Shown piece by piece: positions 44,377 to 52,413 of a DNA stretch of 64,000 nucleotides. Below the pieces are notes generated by a model. It was given only the letters and a program-made list of their open reading frames with translations, was not told where the DNA came from and searched no databases. The position numbers and the translations under genes were made by a program. Origin of the DNA: Nocardia colli (GTDB lineage: Bacteria > Actinomycetota > Actinomycetes > Mycobacteriales > Mycobacteriaceae); assembly GCF_008704205.1 (NCBI RefSeq), contig NZ_VXLC01000012.1, positions 124,001-188,000 of the forward strand, given 5' to 3'. Position 1 is the first letter of the stretch. Each line of letters begins with the position of its first letter.

Positions 44377-45255
44377 ATGGGTGCACTCGAAGGTCGAGTA
44401 GCCATCATCACCGGCGCCGGTCGCGGCATCGGTCGCGAGCACGCCCTGCTGTTCGCCCGGGAGGGCGCGGCCGTGGTCGTCAACGACCTCGGCGGCAGCA
44501 ATGCGGGCGAGGGCACCGACACCACGCCCGCCCAAGAGGTCGCGAACGAGATCATCGCCGCCGGTGGCACCGCGGTCGCCAACACCGCGAACATCGCCAC
44601 CTGGGACGGCGCGAAGAACGTGGTCGACCAGGCGATTTCCGAGCTCGGCGGCCTCGACATCGTGGTGAACAACGCGGGCATCCTGCGCGACGCGTTCATC
44701 GCGGGCCTGGACGAGGCGCAGTGGGACGCGGTGATCGCCGTGCACCTGAAGGGCCACGCCGCCGTGCTGCACCACGCCGCCGCCTTCTGGAAAGACCAGA
44801 GCAAGGCGGGCAATCAGCCGAACGCCGCGGTGATCAACACCGCGTCCGCCTCCGGCACCACGGTGCCGAACGCGGGTCAGGCCAATTACGGCGCGGCCAA
44901 GGCGGGGATCGCCGCGCTCACCCTGGTCGCCGCCGACGAACTCGCCCGCTACGGCGTGCGGGTCAACGCCATCGCGCCGATCGCGCGCACCCGGCTCACC
45001 CTGGCCACGCCCGGCATGGGCGCCATGATGGCGGCCGAGGCCGACGAGGTCGAAGACGGCGAATTCGACGCGTTCAGCCCCGCCAACATCTCGCCCCTGG
45101 TGGCCTACCTCGCCTCGGACAAGTGCCCGATCACCGGCAAGATGTTCGCGGTGCAGGGCGGGGCCATCTCCGAGCTGGCCGGTTGGCACGATGTGAAGAC
45201 GATCGAGACCGAGGGACCGTGGCTGATCGACGACATCTCCGCTCGGCTGCCCTGA
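44377..45255 (+). CDS. SDR, 3-hydroxyacyl-CoA dehydrogenase-like
   Basis: A 292-residue short-chain dehydrogenase close to the SDR domain of peroxisomal multifunctional enzyme 2: TGAGRGIGREHALLFA, VVVNDLGGSN (specific to that group), NNAGILRDAFI, and the catalytic Tyr-Lys in NYGAAKAG. It should oxidise a 3-hydroxyacyl-CoA to 3-oxoacyl-CoA with NAD+. ATG 44377 follows GAGGAG at 44365-44370. Step three of the cycle encoded by this operon. Confidence 0.9.
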   Translation: MGALEGRVAIITGAGRGIGREHALLFAREGAAVVVNDLGGSNAGEGTDTTPAQEVANEIIAAGGTAVANTANIATWDGAKNVVDQAISELGGLDIVVNNAGILRDAFIAGLDEAQWDAVIAVHLKGHAAVLHHAAAFWKDQSKAGNQPNAAVINTASASGTTVPNAGQANYGAAKAGIAALTLVAADELARYGVRVNAIAPIARTRLTLATPGMGAMMAAEADEVEDGEFDAFSPANISPLVAYLASDKCPITGKMFAVQGGAISELAGWHDVKTIETEGPWLIDDISARLP

Positions 45256-45283
45256 GCTCGCCGCAACGTTAAGGAGAACAACG

Positions 45284-46546
45284 ATGTTCGAATGGTCCGA
45301 GACCGATGTCTTGATCCGCGATGCCGTGCGGACGTTCATCGACAAGGAGATCCGGCCCAACCTGGACGCCCTCGACAGCGGCGAACTGTCGCCCTATCCG
45401 ATCATCCGGAAGCTGTTCAGCGAGTTCGGGATCGACGCCATGGGCGGCGAGGCGGTGGCGAAACTGCTGTCGAAGCAGCGCGCCAAAGCGGAGGCGATTG
45501 CCGCGGGCGAGCCGCTGCCGGAGAAGAAGAAGGAAAAGTCTTCCGGCGGTAGCCCGTTCGCCGGGCAGGAATCGCTGATGGCGGTGGTGGTCGGCGAACT
45601 GTCCGGTGTCTGCATGGGTTTGGTCACCGCGATGGGCGTCAGCATCGGCCTCGGCGCGACCACCATCATGTCGCGCGGCACGCTGGCACAGAAGGAGCGC
45701 TGGCTCGCCGACATCGTGACCATGAAAAAGGTTGCGGCGTGGGCGATCACCGAGCCCGACTCCGGCTCCGACGCGTTCGGCGGCATGAAGACCTACGTCC
45801 GCCGCGACGGTGACGACTACCTGCTCAACGGCCAGAAGACCTTCATCACCAACGGCCCGTTCGCCGACGTGATGATCGTCTACGCCAAGGTCGACGAGGG
45901 CGACGGCGGCGACAAGCGCGAGCGCAAGGTGCTCACCTTCGTCCTGGACAAGGGCATGGAGGGGCTCACCCAGGGCAAGCCGTTCAAGAAGATGGGCCTG
46001 CACGCCTCGCCCACCGGTGAGTTGTTCTTCGACAACGTCCGGCTCGGCAAGGACCGCCTGCTCGGCGAGACCGAGGAGCACACGGGCGGCGACGGCCGGG
46101 AGAGCGCGCGGTCCAACTTCACCGCCGAGCGAGTCGGCGTGGCCTTCATGGCGCTGGGCATCATCAACGAATGTCACCGGCTCTGCCTGGATTACGCGAA
46201 GAACCGCAAGCTCTGGGGTCAGGAGATCGGCCGCTTCCAGCTCGTCCAGCTCAAGCTGGCCAAGATGGAGATCGCCCGGATCAACGTGCAGAACATGGTG
46301 TTCAACACGCTGGAGCGCGGTCGCGCGGGCAAGCCGCCGACGCTCGCCGAGGCGTCCGCGATGAAGCTCTACGCGTCCGAGGCGGCCACCGAGGTCGCCA
46401 TGGAGGCGGTGCAGCTGTTCGGCGGCAACGGGTACATGACCGAGTACCGGGTGGAGCAGCTCGCGCGCGACGCCAAGTCGCTGATGATCTACGCGGGCAG
46501 CAACGAGATCCAGGTGACGCACATCGCCAAGGGTCTGCTGGCCTGA
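45284..46546 (+). CDS. Acyl-CoA dehydrogenase
   Basis: A 420-residue flavoprotein acyl-CoA dehydrogenase: N-terminal helical domain, beta-domain with WAITEPDSGSDAFGGMKT (FAD/substrate loop) and NGQKTFITNGPFAD, and the C-terminal domain ending LFGGNGYMTEYRVEQLARDAKSLMIYAGSNEI (split). A lysine-rich insertion of about 25 residues (EKKKEKSSGG) sits after the first helices, unlike typical family members. The catalytic Glu position near YAGSNEIQ fits the family. It performs step one of the cycle. AAGGAG precedes the ATG. Last gene of the operon; a 13-bp hairpin follows. Confidence 0.92.
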   Translation: MFEWSETDVLIRDAVRTFIDKEIRPNLDALDSGELSPYPIIRKLFSEFGIDAMGGEAVAKLLSKQRAKAEAIAAGEPLPEKKKEKSSGGSPFAGQESLMAVVVGELSGVCMGLVTAMGVSIGLGATTIMSRGTLAQKERWLADIVTMKKVAAWAITEPDSGSDAFGGMKTYVRRDGDDYLLNGQKTFITNGPFADVMIVYAKVDEGDGGDKRERKVLTFVLDKGMEGLTQGKPFKKMGLHASPTGELFFDNVRLGKDRLLGETEEHTGGDGRESARSNFTAERVGVAFMALGIINECHRLCLDYAKNRKLWGQEIGRFQLVQLKLAKMEIARINVQNMVFNTLERGRAGKPPTLAEASAMKLYASEAATEVAMEAVQLFGGNGYMTEYRVEQLARDAKSLMIYAGSNEIQVTHIAKGLLA

Positions 46547-46557
46547 CCGTGCTACGA

Positions 46558-46594
46558 ATCCCGGGTGCGCTACAACGGCGTGCGCACCCGGGAT
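46558..46594 (+). terminator. Hairpin ending the beta-oxidation-like operon
   Basis: ATCCCGGGTGCGC (46558-46570) and GCGCACCCGGGAT (46582-46594) form a perfect 13-bp stem with an 11-base loop directly after the acyl-CoA dehydrogenase stop. Confidence 0.75.
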
Positions 46595-46669
46595 CGCCGG
46601 TCTCGCAATCGAAACGCCGCTGGTCCTACGCGCCGTATCGGTGCGTGCTCATCGAGGAGCAACCGGCCG

Positions 46670-47527
46670 ATGATCACCGAAACCACCGCGCGCTACGACG
46701 GCGTCAACACGCGCGTTCTCTCCGTCGCGGGGTCCGGCACGCCGATCCTGCTGCTGCATGGTTACGCCGATAGCGCGGATACCTGGCGCGGTGTGCTCAC
46801 CGCTGTGGAAGCCGCGGGCCGTGCGGCTTTCGCCGTCGACCTTCCCGGCTTCGGCCTGGCGGATGAGCGCCGGCCTGGCCCGATGACCCCGCAGTTCGAC
46901 AGCTTCGTCGATGCGATCATCGCCGAGCGCGGCCCACTGGTCCTGGTCGGCAATTCCCTCGGTGCCGCCACCGCGTTGCACGCCGCCGCCCGGCATCCGG
47001 GTGGCGAGGTCACCGCGGTGGTCTCGCTCGATGAGCCGCTGCTGGCCCGGCACTGGCTGGCCCGCGTCGGTCGCCTGCGCGAGTACCGAACGTTCTTCCG
47101 TCTGGTCGGCCTCCTGCCCATTCCGGCCGCGCTGGTGCGCTGGAGTGTGCGCCGCGCGGTAGCACTGTTCGTCTACGGACCCGGCGTCGTCGCCGATCCC
47201 GAATTCCTCACCACCGCAATCCGTTCGGTGCCCGACATGGCCGCGGTAGCGGCACGCGGCCAGGACGCGACCCGTTACGCCCGCGAACACCCGTCCGGTC
47301 ACGTCGATCTCGTCGTCGCCTGCCCGGTCCTCGTCGTCCACAGCACCAAAGACCGCATCATTCCGATGTCCGCCGCCCGCGCGCTGCACGCGATGCTGCC
47401 CGGCAGCGAGTTCGTCGCCTTGCCCGGTGTCGGCCATTGCCCGCAGTTGGACGTCCCCGACGAGGTCTGCCGACTGGTGCTGGGCTTTCCCCGAACCGGC
47501 CGCGAGCAGTCCGATGTAGCGTCCTGA
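46670..47527 (+). CDS. Alpha/beta hydrolase
   Basis: A 285-residue alpha/beta hydrolase with the complete set of motifs: LLLHGYADSADTW, VDLPGFGLAD, the nucleophile elbow GNSLGAATA (Ser), HSTKDRIIP (Asp) and GVGHCPQLD (His). A substrate cannot be assigned. ATG 46670 follows GAGGAG (46654-46659). It comes after the operon terminator, so it is probably separately transcribed. Convergent with the following SDR gene, seven bases apart. Confidence 0.87.
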   Translation: MITETTARYDGVNTRVLSVAGSGTPILLLHGYADSADTWRGVLTAVEAAGRAAFAVDLPGFGLADERRPGPMTPQFDSFVDAIIAERGPLVLVGNSLGAATALHAAARHPGGEVTAVVSLDEPLLARHWLARVGRLREYRTFFRLVGLLPIPAALVRWSVRRAVALFVYGPGVVADPEFLTTAIRSVPDMAAVAARGQDATRYAREHPSGHVDLVVACPVLVVHSTKDRIIPMSAARALHAMLPGSEFVALPGVGHCPQLDVPDEVCRLVLGFPRTGREQSDVAS

Positions 47528-47534
47528 GCGTCGA

Positions 47535-48374
47535 TCACATATCCGGCGGCGGCAATTGAGTCGGGTTGTCGCCGTTGAGGATCTGCTTCATTCGGTGTTC
47601 GATGTGCCCGTTCCATTCCGGGTGGGTCAGGACATAGAAACGCTCTTCATGTATGGCCTGCACCACCTGCTCGCCGATTGTTCGCGGGCTGGTACCGAGT
47701 GCGAATGCCGTCCGCGCGGCGTCGATATCCCAGCCGGCCGGACGCGGGCCGGTCTCGGCATAACGAGTCGGCCGGTTCCGTTCCGAATCAAAGATATTCG
47801 TGGCGACCAAGCCGGGACAGAGGACCGATATCCGTGGCTTGAACCCACCGCCGACCAGTTCGTGGTGAATGGTTTCCGACAGCGCGACAACCGCTGCCTT
47901 GGTCGCACCGTATAGCGAGCTTCCGCCGACCAAGGCCGCCAGCGAAGCCGTGTTGACGATATGCGCCGGCTCGTCCTGCTCGATCATGATCGGCAGAAAG
48001 ATGCTGTGCCCGTGCACAACCCCCATCAGATTCACGCCCAGGATCCACTCCCAGTCGTCGAGCGTGCTGTCCCAGGACGGCCGGCCACCGGCGTGAACTC
48101 CCGCGTTATTACACAGAACATGTACGGCCCCATACTTTTCCAGCGTCGCCTCGGCCAACTCCGTAACATCATCCGGCGCGGAAACATCCGCGATCACGGC
48201 ATGCACGTCCGCCCCGTTGCCCTGCAATTCGGCAGTCGTGGAATGCAGCGCATCTACTTCGATATCACTCAACACCACCCGCATCCCCGCATCCAGAAAT
48301 GCCTCGGCCATACCCTGGCCGATCCCACTGGCCGCCCCGGTGACCACAGCGACCTTGCCCGTCAATTCATCCAT
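47535..48374 (-). CDS. Short-chain dehydrogenase/reductase
   Basis: A 279-residue classical SDR: TGAASGIGQGMAEAF (cofactor), NNAGVHAGG, NTASLAALVGGSSLYGATKAAV with catalytic Tyr-x-x-x-Lys. The Asp after strand 2 (VVLSDIE) favours NAD(H). ATG 48374 follows GGAGGG. Codon use is less extreme in third-position GC than in neighbouring genes, which hints at a different origin. A 12-bp-arm palindrome lies 57 bases upstream. The substrate is unknown. Confidence 0.88.
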   Translation of the reverse strand: MDELTGKVAVVTGAASGIGQGMAEAFLDAGMRVVLSDIEVDALHSTTAELQGNGADVHAVIADVSAPDDVTELAEATLEKYGAVHVLCNNAGVHAGGRPSWDSTLDDWEWILGVNLMGVVHGHSIFLPIMIEQDEPAHIVNTASLAALVGGSSLYGATKAAVVALSETIHHELVGGGFKPRISVLCPGLVATNIFDSERNRPTRYAETGPRPAGWDIDAARTAFALGTSPRTIGEQVVQAIHEERFYVLTHPEWNGHIEHRMKQILNGDNPTQLPPPDM

Positions 48375-48430
48375 GTGCCCTCCACCCTGTGCCTCGACCG
48401 GACCGGTCCACAGAGTAAGAGCCCGATACC

Positions 48431-48464
48431 CGCAATACATCGCCCCGCAGGCCGATGTATTGCG
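48431..48464. promoter_or_regulatory. Perfect 12-bp inverted repeat upstream of the SDR gene
   Basis: CGCAATACATCG (48431-48442) and CGATGTATTGCG (48453-48464) are exact reverse complements around a 10-base spacer. It lies between the coiled-coil gene and the SDR gene, both minus strand. No T-run follows, so an operator is likelier than a terminator. Confidence 0.55.
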
Positions 48465-48521
48465 AGTGTCGCCCAGGCTAAAATGAAACGGGAACAGGAA
48501 GCGCCGCGTCCCGAACGTCGG

Positions 48522-49601
48522 CTAGCCCTCACCCTCGAGCGGCGCAGGCTGCCCCTTCCGCAGCAAATCAACCACAACATCCAGCGTCTGCGAGTTCTGC
48601 CGCACCACCACCGCCAACTCACCCACCTGCCCCTCCAGCCCGGACACCCGACCTGGCAATTCCACCAGCTGATCCACCTGATCTGTCAGATAGTCCACCC
48701 GCCCCGTCAGATGATCCACCCGCCCGGTCAGCCGATTCACATGCCCCGTCATATCGTCCACATGCCCAGTGAGATCGTTCAGATGCCCGGTCAGATCGTT
48801 CACATGCCCAGTCAAGATGTCCACGTGCCCAGTAAGCCCATCCACTCGCCCTGACAGCCCGTCCACTTGCCCGGCGATCCCATCTACTTGTCCGGCGAGT
48901 CCATCCACGCGTCCCGTGAGTCCGTCTACGCGTCCCGTGAGTCCGTCTACTTGCCCCGACAGCCCGTCTACTTGTCCGGCGATCCCGTCTATGCGCCCGG
49001 TGAGTCCGTCTACTTGTCCGGCGATCCCGTCCACGCGCCCCGCGAGCCCGCCCACTTGCTCCGGCAGCGGTGCAAGCAGATCTACTTGCTCAGTCAGGTA
49101 ATCAACCTGTCCCGCAAGCTCATCCACCCGTGCCGGTAGCGGTGCCAGGTGGCTCATTTGCTCTGCGAGCTCGCCGACTCGTGCTGGCAGTGGTGCCAGG
49201 TGGCTCACTTGTTCCGCGAGTTCGTCCACTCGTGCTGGTAGCGGTGCCAGACAGCTCGCTTGCTCCGCCAACTCGCCCACTTGCGGTGCCATGCAACCGA
49301 TTTGTTCCGCAAGCTCATCCACTCGCGCTGGTAGCGGTGCCAGGTGGTTTACCTGGGTGGCCACTTCTCCGAGTAGCGCTTCCACGCTGTCCAGGCGATG
49401 CCCGTGTTGGCGGTGGGCGGCGAGGAGCACGCCGAATTGTCGCCCGGAGGTGCGCGACAACCGTCGGAGTCTTAGGTTGGTGTCGCGGATCACCCGGTCG
49501 GCTTCCTGGGCCTCACGGCTCATCTTGCTGTTCAGTTCGTACAGGCCGTCGACGTCGCCGCGGAGTCGATGCACTGCGCGGTCGGTTTGTGTGCTCCCCA
49601 T
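48522..49601 (-). CDS. Heptad-repeat coiled-coil protein
   Basis: A 359-residue protein dominated by repeats. Residues 1-85 form an ordinary charged helical region. Residues 87-171 hold 14-17-residue units such as LAPLPARVDELAEQVSH. Residues 183-315 are 19 consecutive seven-residue units of type V-D-G-L-[AST]-G-[QRH], uninterrupted, with Val (twice Ile or Leu) in position a, Leu/Ile/Met in d, and Gly in c and f in many units. A short non-repeat helix ends the protein. There is no signal peptide or membrane helix. The underlying DNA is a 21-base minisatellite. It looks like a long parallel coiled coil resembling tail-fibre stalks; function unknown. ATG 49601 matches the open frame. Confidence 0.8.
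   Translation of the reverse strand: MGSTQTDRAVHRLRGDVDGLYELNSKMSREAQEADRVIRDTNLRLRRLSRTSGRQFGVLLAAHRQHGHRLDSVEALLGEVATQVNHLAPLPARVDELAEQIGCMAPQVGELAEQASCLAPLPARVDELAEQVSHLAPLPARVGELAEQMSHLAPLPARVDELAGQVDYLTEQVDLLAPLPEQVGGLAGRVDGIAGQVDGLTGRIDGIAGQVDGLSGQVDGLTGRVDGLTGRVDGLAGQVDGIAGQVDGLSGRVDGLTGHVDILTGHVNDLTGHLNDLTGHVDDMTGHVNRLTGRVDHLTGRVDYLTDQVDQLVELPGRVSGLEGQVGELAVVVRQNSQTLDVVVDLLRKGQPAPLEGEG
48657..49055. repeat. 21-base minisatellite within the coiled-coil gene
   Basis: Nineteen diverged 21-base units (GTCGACGG-type on the minus strand) encode residues 183-315. Neighbouring units are often nearly identical, for example the runs around 48880-49040, which suggests recent slippage or unequal recombination. 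Confidence 0.8.
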
Positions 49602-49689
49602 GCCTCGAAACAGTAGGCGCGGGCGGGCGCCGGATCGAGACCTTTCTCCGTTCTGGGGATAACTTCCTGACCTGTGGAAATCCCGTGTC

Positions 49690-50592
49690 TCACACCGCGC
49701 GGAGCCGGTTGCGGCTGGCGTACACGTGCTCGGCGATCAGGGTGGCGATGCGGTCCGGCGCCTCTAGCATCGGGACGTGCCCGACGCCGTGCACCACGAT
49801 GCGGTCGGCGGACTCGGGGAGTTCCTTCAGATAGCGGCGGGCGTACACGCGATTGGGGATGACGCGGTCGTACTCGGAGAGCAGCAACCGGACCGGTGTC
49901 GCCAGCGTGGACAGGTCTTCCTGCTCAGGCCCACGCAGGCTGCCGACGAGGAACGGCACCATGGACGGGCAGTGCAGCGCGGCCATGATGGCGGCCGCGG
50001 TGTCGCGCCGGGAGACCGCGGCCGCGTTCTTGCTCAGCCACAGCAGCGTGAATCGCTGCGCGATCGGGTTGTTGATCGCGAAACCTCCTAGCCGCTTACC
50101 GATTTCGACGACCGGCACCAGCGACAGGAACTTCAGATTGATCCGCAGCTGAGTGAGCGACGGCGCGTGCCAGCCACCGGCCGGGGCGACCAGGGTGAGC
50201 GTGCGGGCCCGGCCGCGCCGCGCGAGCTCGACCCCGACCCAGCCGCCGAGCGAGTTGCCCGCGATGTGGCAGGTGCGCCAGCCGAGTTCGTCGAGTTGAT
50301 CCTCGATGCGGTCGGCCAGCGTCTGCACGTCGACCGACCAGCCGTCGGCACGCTCGCCACCCCAGTGCCCGGCGAAGGCGGGCGCGTACACCTCGCACTG
50401 GCTGGCCAGCCGCGTCGCGGTCTTCTCCCAGCAATGCGGCGACATCATGAAGCCGTGCAACAGGAGCAGCGGGTCACCTGAACCCATATGCAATGCCTTG
50501 ACGGCCTTGGGCAGCTCCGGCTTGGGCTTGGTGGGGACCGGCGTCCGCGCGGCGTCTTTGGGGCCTGCGGGCTTGGCGGTGTCAGACGGCAT
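49690..50592 (-). CDS. Alpha/beta hydrolase
   Basis: A 300-residue alpha/beta hydrolase: LLLHGFMMSPHCW, PAFAGHWGGERADGWSVD in place of the usual D-x-x-G-x-G, nucleophile elbow GNSLGGWVGV (Ser), LSEYDRVIPN (Asp) and HGVGHVPMLEAP (His). A lysine/proline-rich N-terminal segment of about 30 residues precedes the fold. ATG 50592 is used because AAAGGG lies eight bases upstream; ATG 50598 and GTG 50601 are possible. Divergent from xth. The substrate is unknown. Confidence 0.85.
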   Translation of the reverse strand: MPSDTAKPAGPKDAARTPVPTKPKPELPKAVKALHMGSGDPLLLLHGFMMSPHCWEKTATRLASQCEVYAPAFAGHWGGERADGWSVDVQTLADRIEDQLDELGWRTCHIAGNSLGGWVGVELARRGRARTLTLVAPAGGWHAPSLTQLRINLKFLSLVPVVEIGKRLGGFAINNPIAQRFTLLWLSKNAAAVSRRDTAAAIMAALHCPSMVPFLVGSLRGPEQEDLSTLATPVRLLLSEYDRVIPNRVYARRYLKELPESADRIVVHGVGHVPMLEAPDRIATLIAEHVYASRNRLRAV

Positions 50593-50648
50593 CGTCATCA
50601 CCCTTTCCTGGACAGCGGTGTCCGAGGGAATTCATCTGACCAGCATTG

Positions 50649-50654
50649 TACGGT
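50649..50654 (+). promoter_or_regulatory. -10 box of xth (leaderless)
   Basis: TACGGT ends seven bases before GTG 50661, so the first transcribed base should be the G of the start codon. Confidence 0.55.
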
Positions 50655-50660
50655 CGTGCG

Positions 50661-51440
50661 GTGGCCTACATCATTTCGACTGTGAACGTAAATGGCGTCC
50701 GCGCGGCCGCGGGCAAAGGCATGCTTGCCTGGCTCGCCGCGACGGAGGCCGACATCGTCTGTGTCCAGGAGACAAGGGCCACCGACGAGCAGACCAGAGC
50801 GGCGCTGGCGCCCGCACTCGCCGAAGGCTGGTGGCTGGCGCAGGCCGAGCCGGAGTCCAAGGGCCGGGCCGGAGTCGCGATCCTGTCCAGGCGGGAACCG
50901 GACGCGGTCCGAATCGGCTTCGGCAGCAGTGAATTCGGCGCGTCCGGCCGGTACCTCGAGGCCGACTTCGGTGACGTCACGGTTGCCAGCGTGTACGTGC
51001 ACTCCGGTGAGGAGGGCACCCCGCGTCAGGACGAAAAGTACCGCTACCTGGCCGAACTCGGCGCCTACCTGACCGCACGCACCGGTGATTTCGTGGTCAG
51101 CGGCGACTGGAACATCGCGCACACCGAACTCGACCTGAAGAACTGGAAGGGCAACCTGAAGGCGGCCGGATTCCTCCCCGAGGAGCGCGCCTGGATCGAC
51201 GAACTGCTCGCCGCGGGCTACGTCGACGTGGTGCGCCAACTGCATCCGGCGGTCCCCGGCCCGTACAGCTGGTGGTCCTACCGCGGCCGCGCCTTCGACA
51301 ACGACACCGGCTGGCGCATCGACTACCAACTCGCCCGCGGCGATCTCGCGGCGCGCGCCAAGCAGGCCGTGGTGGAACGCGCCGCCGCCTACGACCAGCG
51401 CTGGTCCGACCACGCGCCGGTCACGGTGCAATACCGATGA
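50661..51440 (+). CDS. xth: Exodeoxyribonuclease III / AP endonuclease
   Basis: A 259-residue exonuclease III-type enzyme of base excision repair, cutting at abasic sites. Motifs in order: STVNVNGVRAA, VCVQETRA (metal Glu), YVHSGEEG, SGDWNIAHTELDLKNW (Asp/Asn), DYQLARGDL and the final SDHAPVTV (catalytic His). It is normal in length. GTG 50661 is the predicted transcription start of a leaderless message. Its stop overlaps (ATGA) the start of a barnase-like gene, an unexpected partner, so xth and the toxin/antitoxin-like pair form one transcript. Confidence 0.92.
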   Translation: MAYIISTVNVNGVRAAAGKGMLAWLAATEADIVCVQETRATDEQTRAALAPALAEGWWLAQAEPESKGRAGVAILSRREPDAVRIGFGSSEFGASGRYLEADFGDVTVASVYVHSGEEGTPRQDEKYRYLAELGAYLTARTGDFVVSGDWNIAHTELDLKNWKGNLKAAGFLPEERAWIDELLAAGYVDVVRQLHPAVPGPYSWWSYRGRAFDNDTGWRIDYQLARGDLAARAKQAVVERAAAYDQRWSDHAPVTVQYR

Positions 51441-51922
51441 ACCTGTCGCCGAAGGCAATTCGCACGCTGGCGATGCTGGGCGTGGTGGCGGTCGCGCTGG
51501 TCGTCGTCGCAGTCCTCGGACTGCGCGGCGGCGGCAACGACACCGTCGCGACCAGCACCACCGCGCGTGCCACCACCAGCGCACCGGTTCCCGGCGCACC
51601 GCGGGCCTCGGAACCGGCCCCGCCGACCAGCCGCGCACCGGGCGTACCCGGCAAGGCCTACGACACCCTGCGCGAAATCGACGCCGGCCGCTGGCCCGAT
51701 TCGGCGAACGCGCCCGGCACCAAGGGCGGTGACCGCTGGATGAATCGCGCGGGCACGCTGGCCGCCAAAGACGGTGCGGGCAAACCGATCACCTACCAGG
51801 AGTGGGATGTGAATCCCAAGCAGCGTGGCCGATCCAGAGACGCCGAGCGCATCGTCACCGGCAGCGACGGATCGGCCTGGTACACCGGGGACCACTACGA
51901 GACCTTCACGAGGATGCGCTGA
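51437..51922 (+). CDS. Exported guanyl-specific ribonuclease (barnase/RNase Sa family)
   Basis: A 161-residue protein with an N-terminal membrane/signal helix (AIRTLAMLGVVAVALVVVAVLGL), a Thr/Ala/Pro-rich linker to about residue 72, and a compact microbial ribonuclease domain: YDTLREIDAGRWP, then YQEWDV with the base Glu at about 122, DAERIV with Arg at about 138 and TGDHYETF with the catalytic His at about 153. These are the three catalytic residues of RNase Sa/barnase. It should be secreted or surface-anchored and cleave RNA after G. The ATG overlaps the xth stop. The barstar-like inhibitor follows with a one-base overlap. Confidence 0.9.
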   Translation: MNLSPKAIRTLAMLGVVAVALVVVAVLGLRGGGNDTVATSTTARATTSAPVPGAPRASEPAPPTSRAPGVPGKAYDTLREIDAGRWPDSANAPGTKGGDRWMNRAGTLAAKDGAGKPITYQEWDVNPKQRGRSRDAERIVTGSDGSAWYTGDHYETFTRMR

Positions 51923-52407
51923 TGTCCAAGGTAATTCCGTTGTCGCAGTTCCTGGCCCGCCCGGTCGAGACCGAATCGCGCGCGCAACGCGGCGCCGCGC
52001 CCGCGCTCGGTGCGGCCGTCGTGGACGCGGCCGAGCTGAGCGGTGTGCGCTACCGCGCGCCGTCCGGCTACCTGGTGCGCGAACTGCGCGGCACCAAGAT
52101 GCGCACGCTCGGGCGGCTGTTCGACGAGGTCGCCTCGGCGCTGCAATTCCCGTACTACTTCGGCGAGAACAAGGACGCCTTCGACGAATGCCTGCGCGAC
52201 CTGGACGATTTCGTCGGCGAAGGCACGGGATACGTTGTCGTTGTGCGGGATTCGGTCCATCTGCTGGCCGAGGAGCCGACCGCGCGGGACTGGTTCGCCG
52301 AGGCGATGCGCGACTGCGCCGACTACTGGTCGCGCAGGGGCATCCCGTTCCGCGTTGTCCTGCAAGGGGAATCGCCCGGGTTGCACGACGTCACACTGGA
52401 ACTCTGA
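51922..52407 (+). CDS. Barstar-family ribonuclease inhibitor
   Basis: A 161-residue protein. After a 50-residue N-terminal part comes the barstar domain: YLVRELRGTKMRTLGRLFDEVASALQFPYYFGENKDAFDECLRDLDDF (split across helices 1-2; the acidic GENKDAFDECLRDL helix is the barnase-binding face), VVVVRDSVHLL, and ending VVLQGES with a short tail. It is longer at the N-terminus than Bacillus barstar (about 90 residues). It is cytoplasmic and should protect the producer from the upstream ribonuclease. The start ATG 51922 shares its first base with the ribonuclease stop (TGATG), a strong coupling. Confidence 0.9.
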   Translation: MSKVIPLSQFLARPVETESRAQRGAAPALGAAVVDAAELSGVRYRAPSGYLVRELRGTKMRTLGRLFDEVASALQFPYYFGENKDAFDECLRDLDDFVGEGTGYVVVVRDSVHLLAEEPTARDWFAEAMRDCADYWSRRGIPFRVVLQGESPGLHDVTLEL

Positions 52408-52413
52408 ACCGGC

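Noticed and set aside
47556..48854. Open frames antisense to the SDR and coiled-coil genes
   Set aside because: Lower-GC codons leave several frames open here; the minus-strand SDR and heptad frames have convincing protein features and ribosome binding sites.
48640..49370. CRISPR-like regular repeats
   Set aside because: The period is 21 bases (51 in the LAPLP part), with no spacers, and the repeats encode an uninterrupted heptad protein; it is a coding minisatellite.
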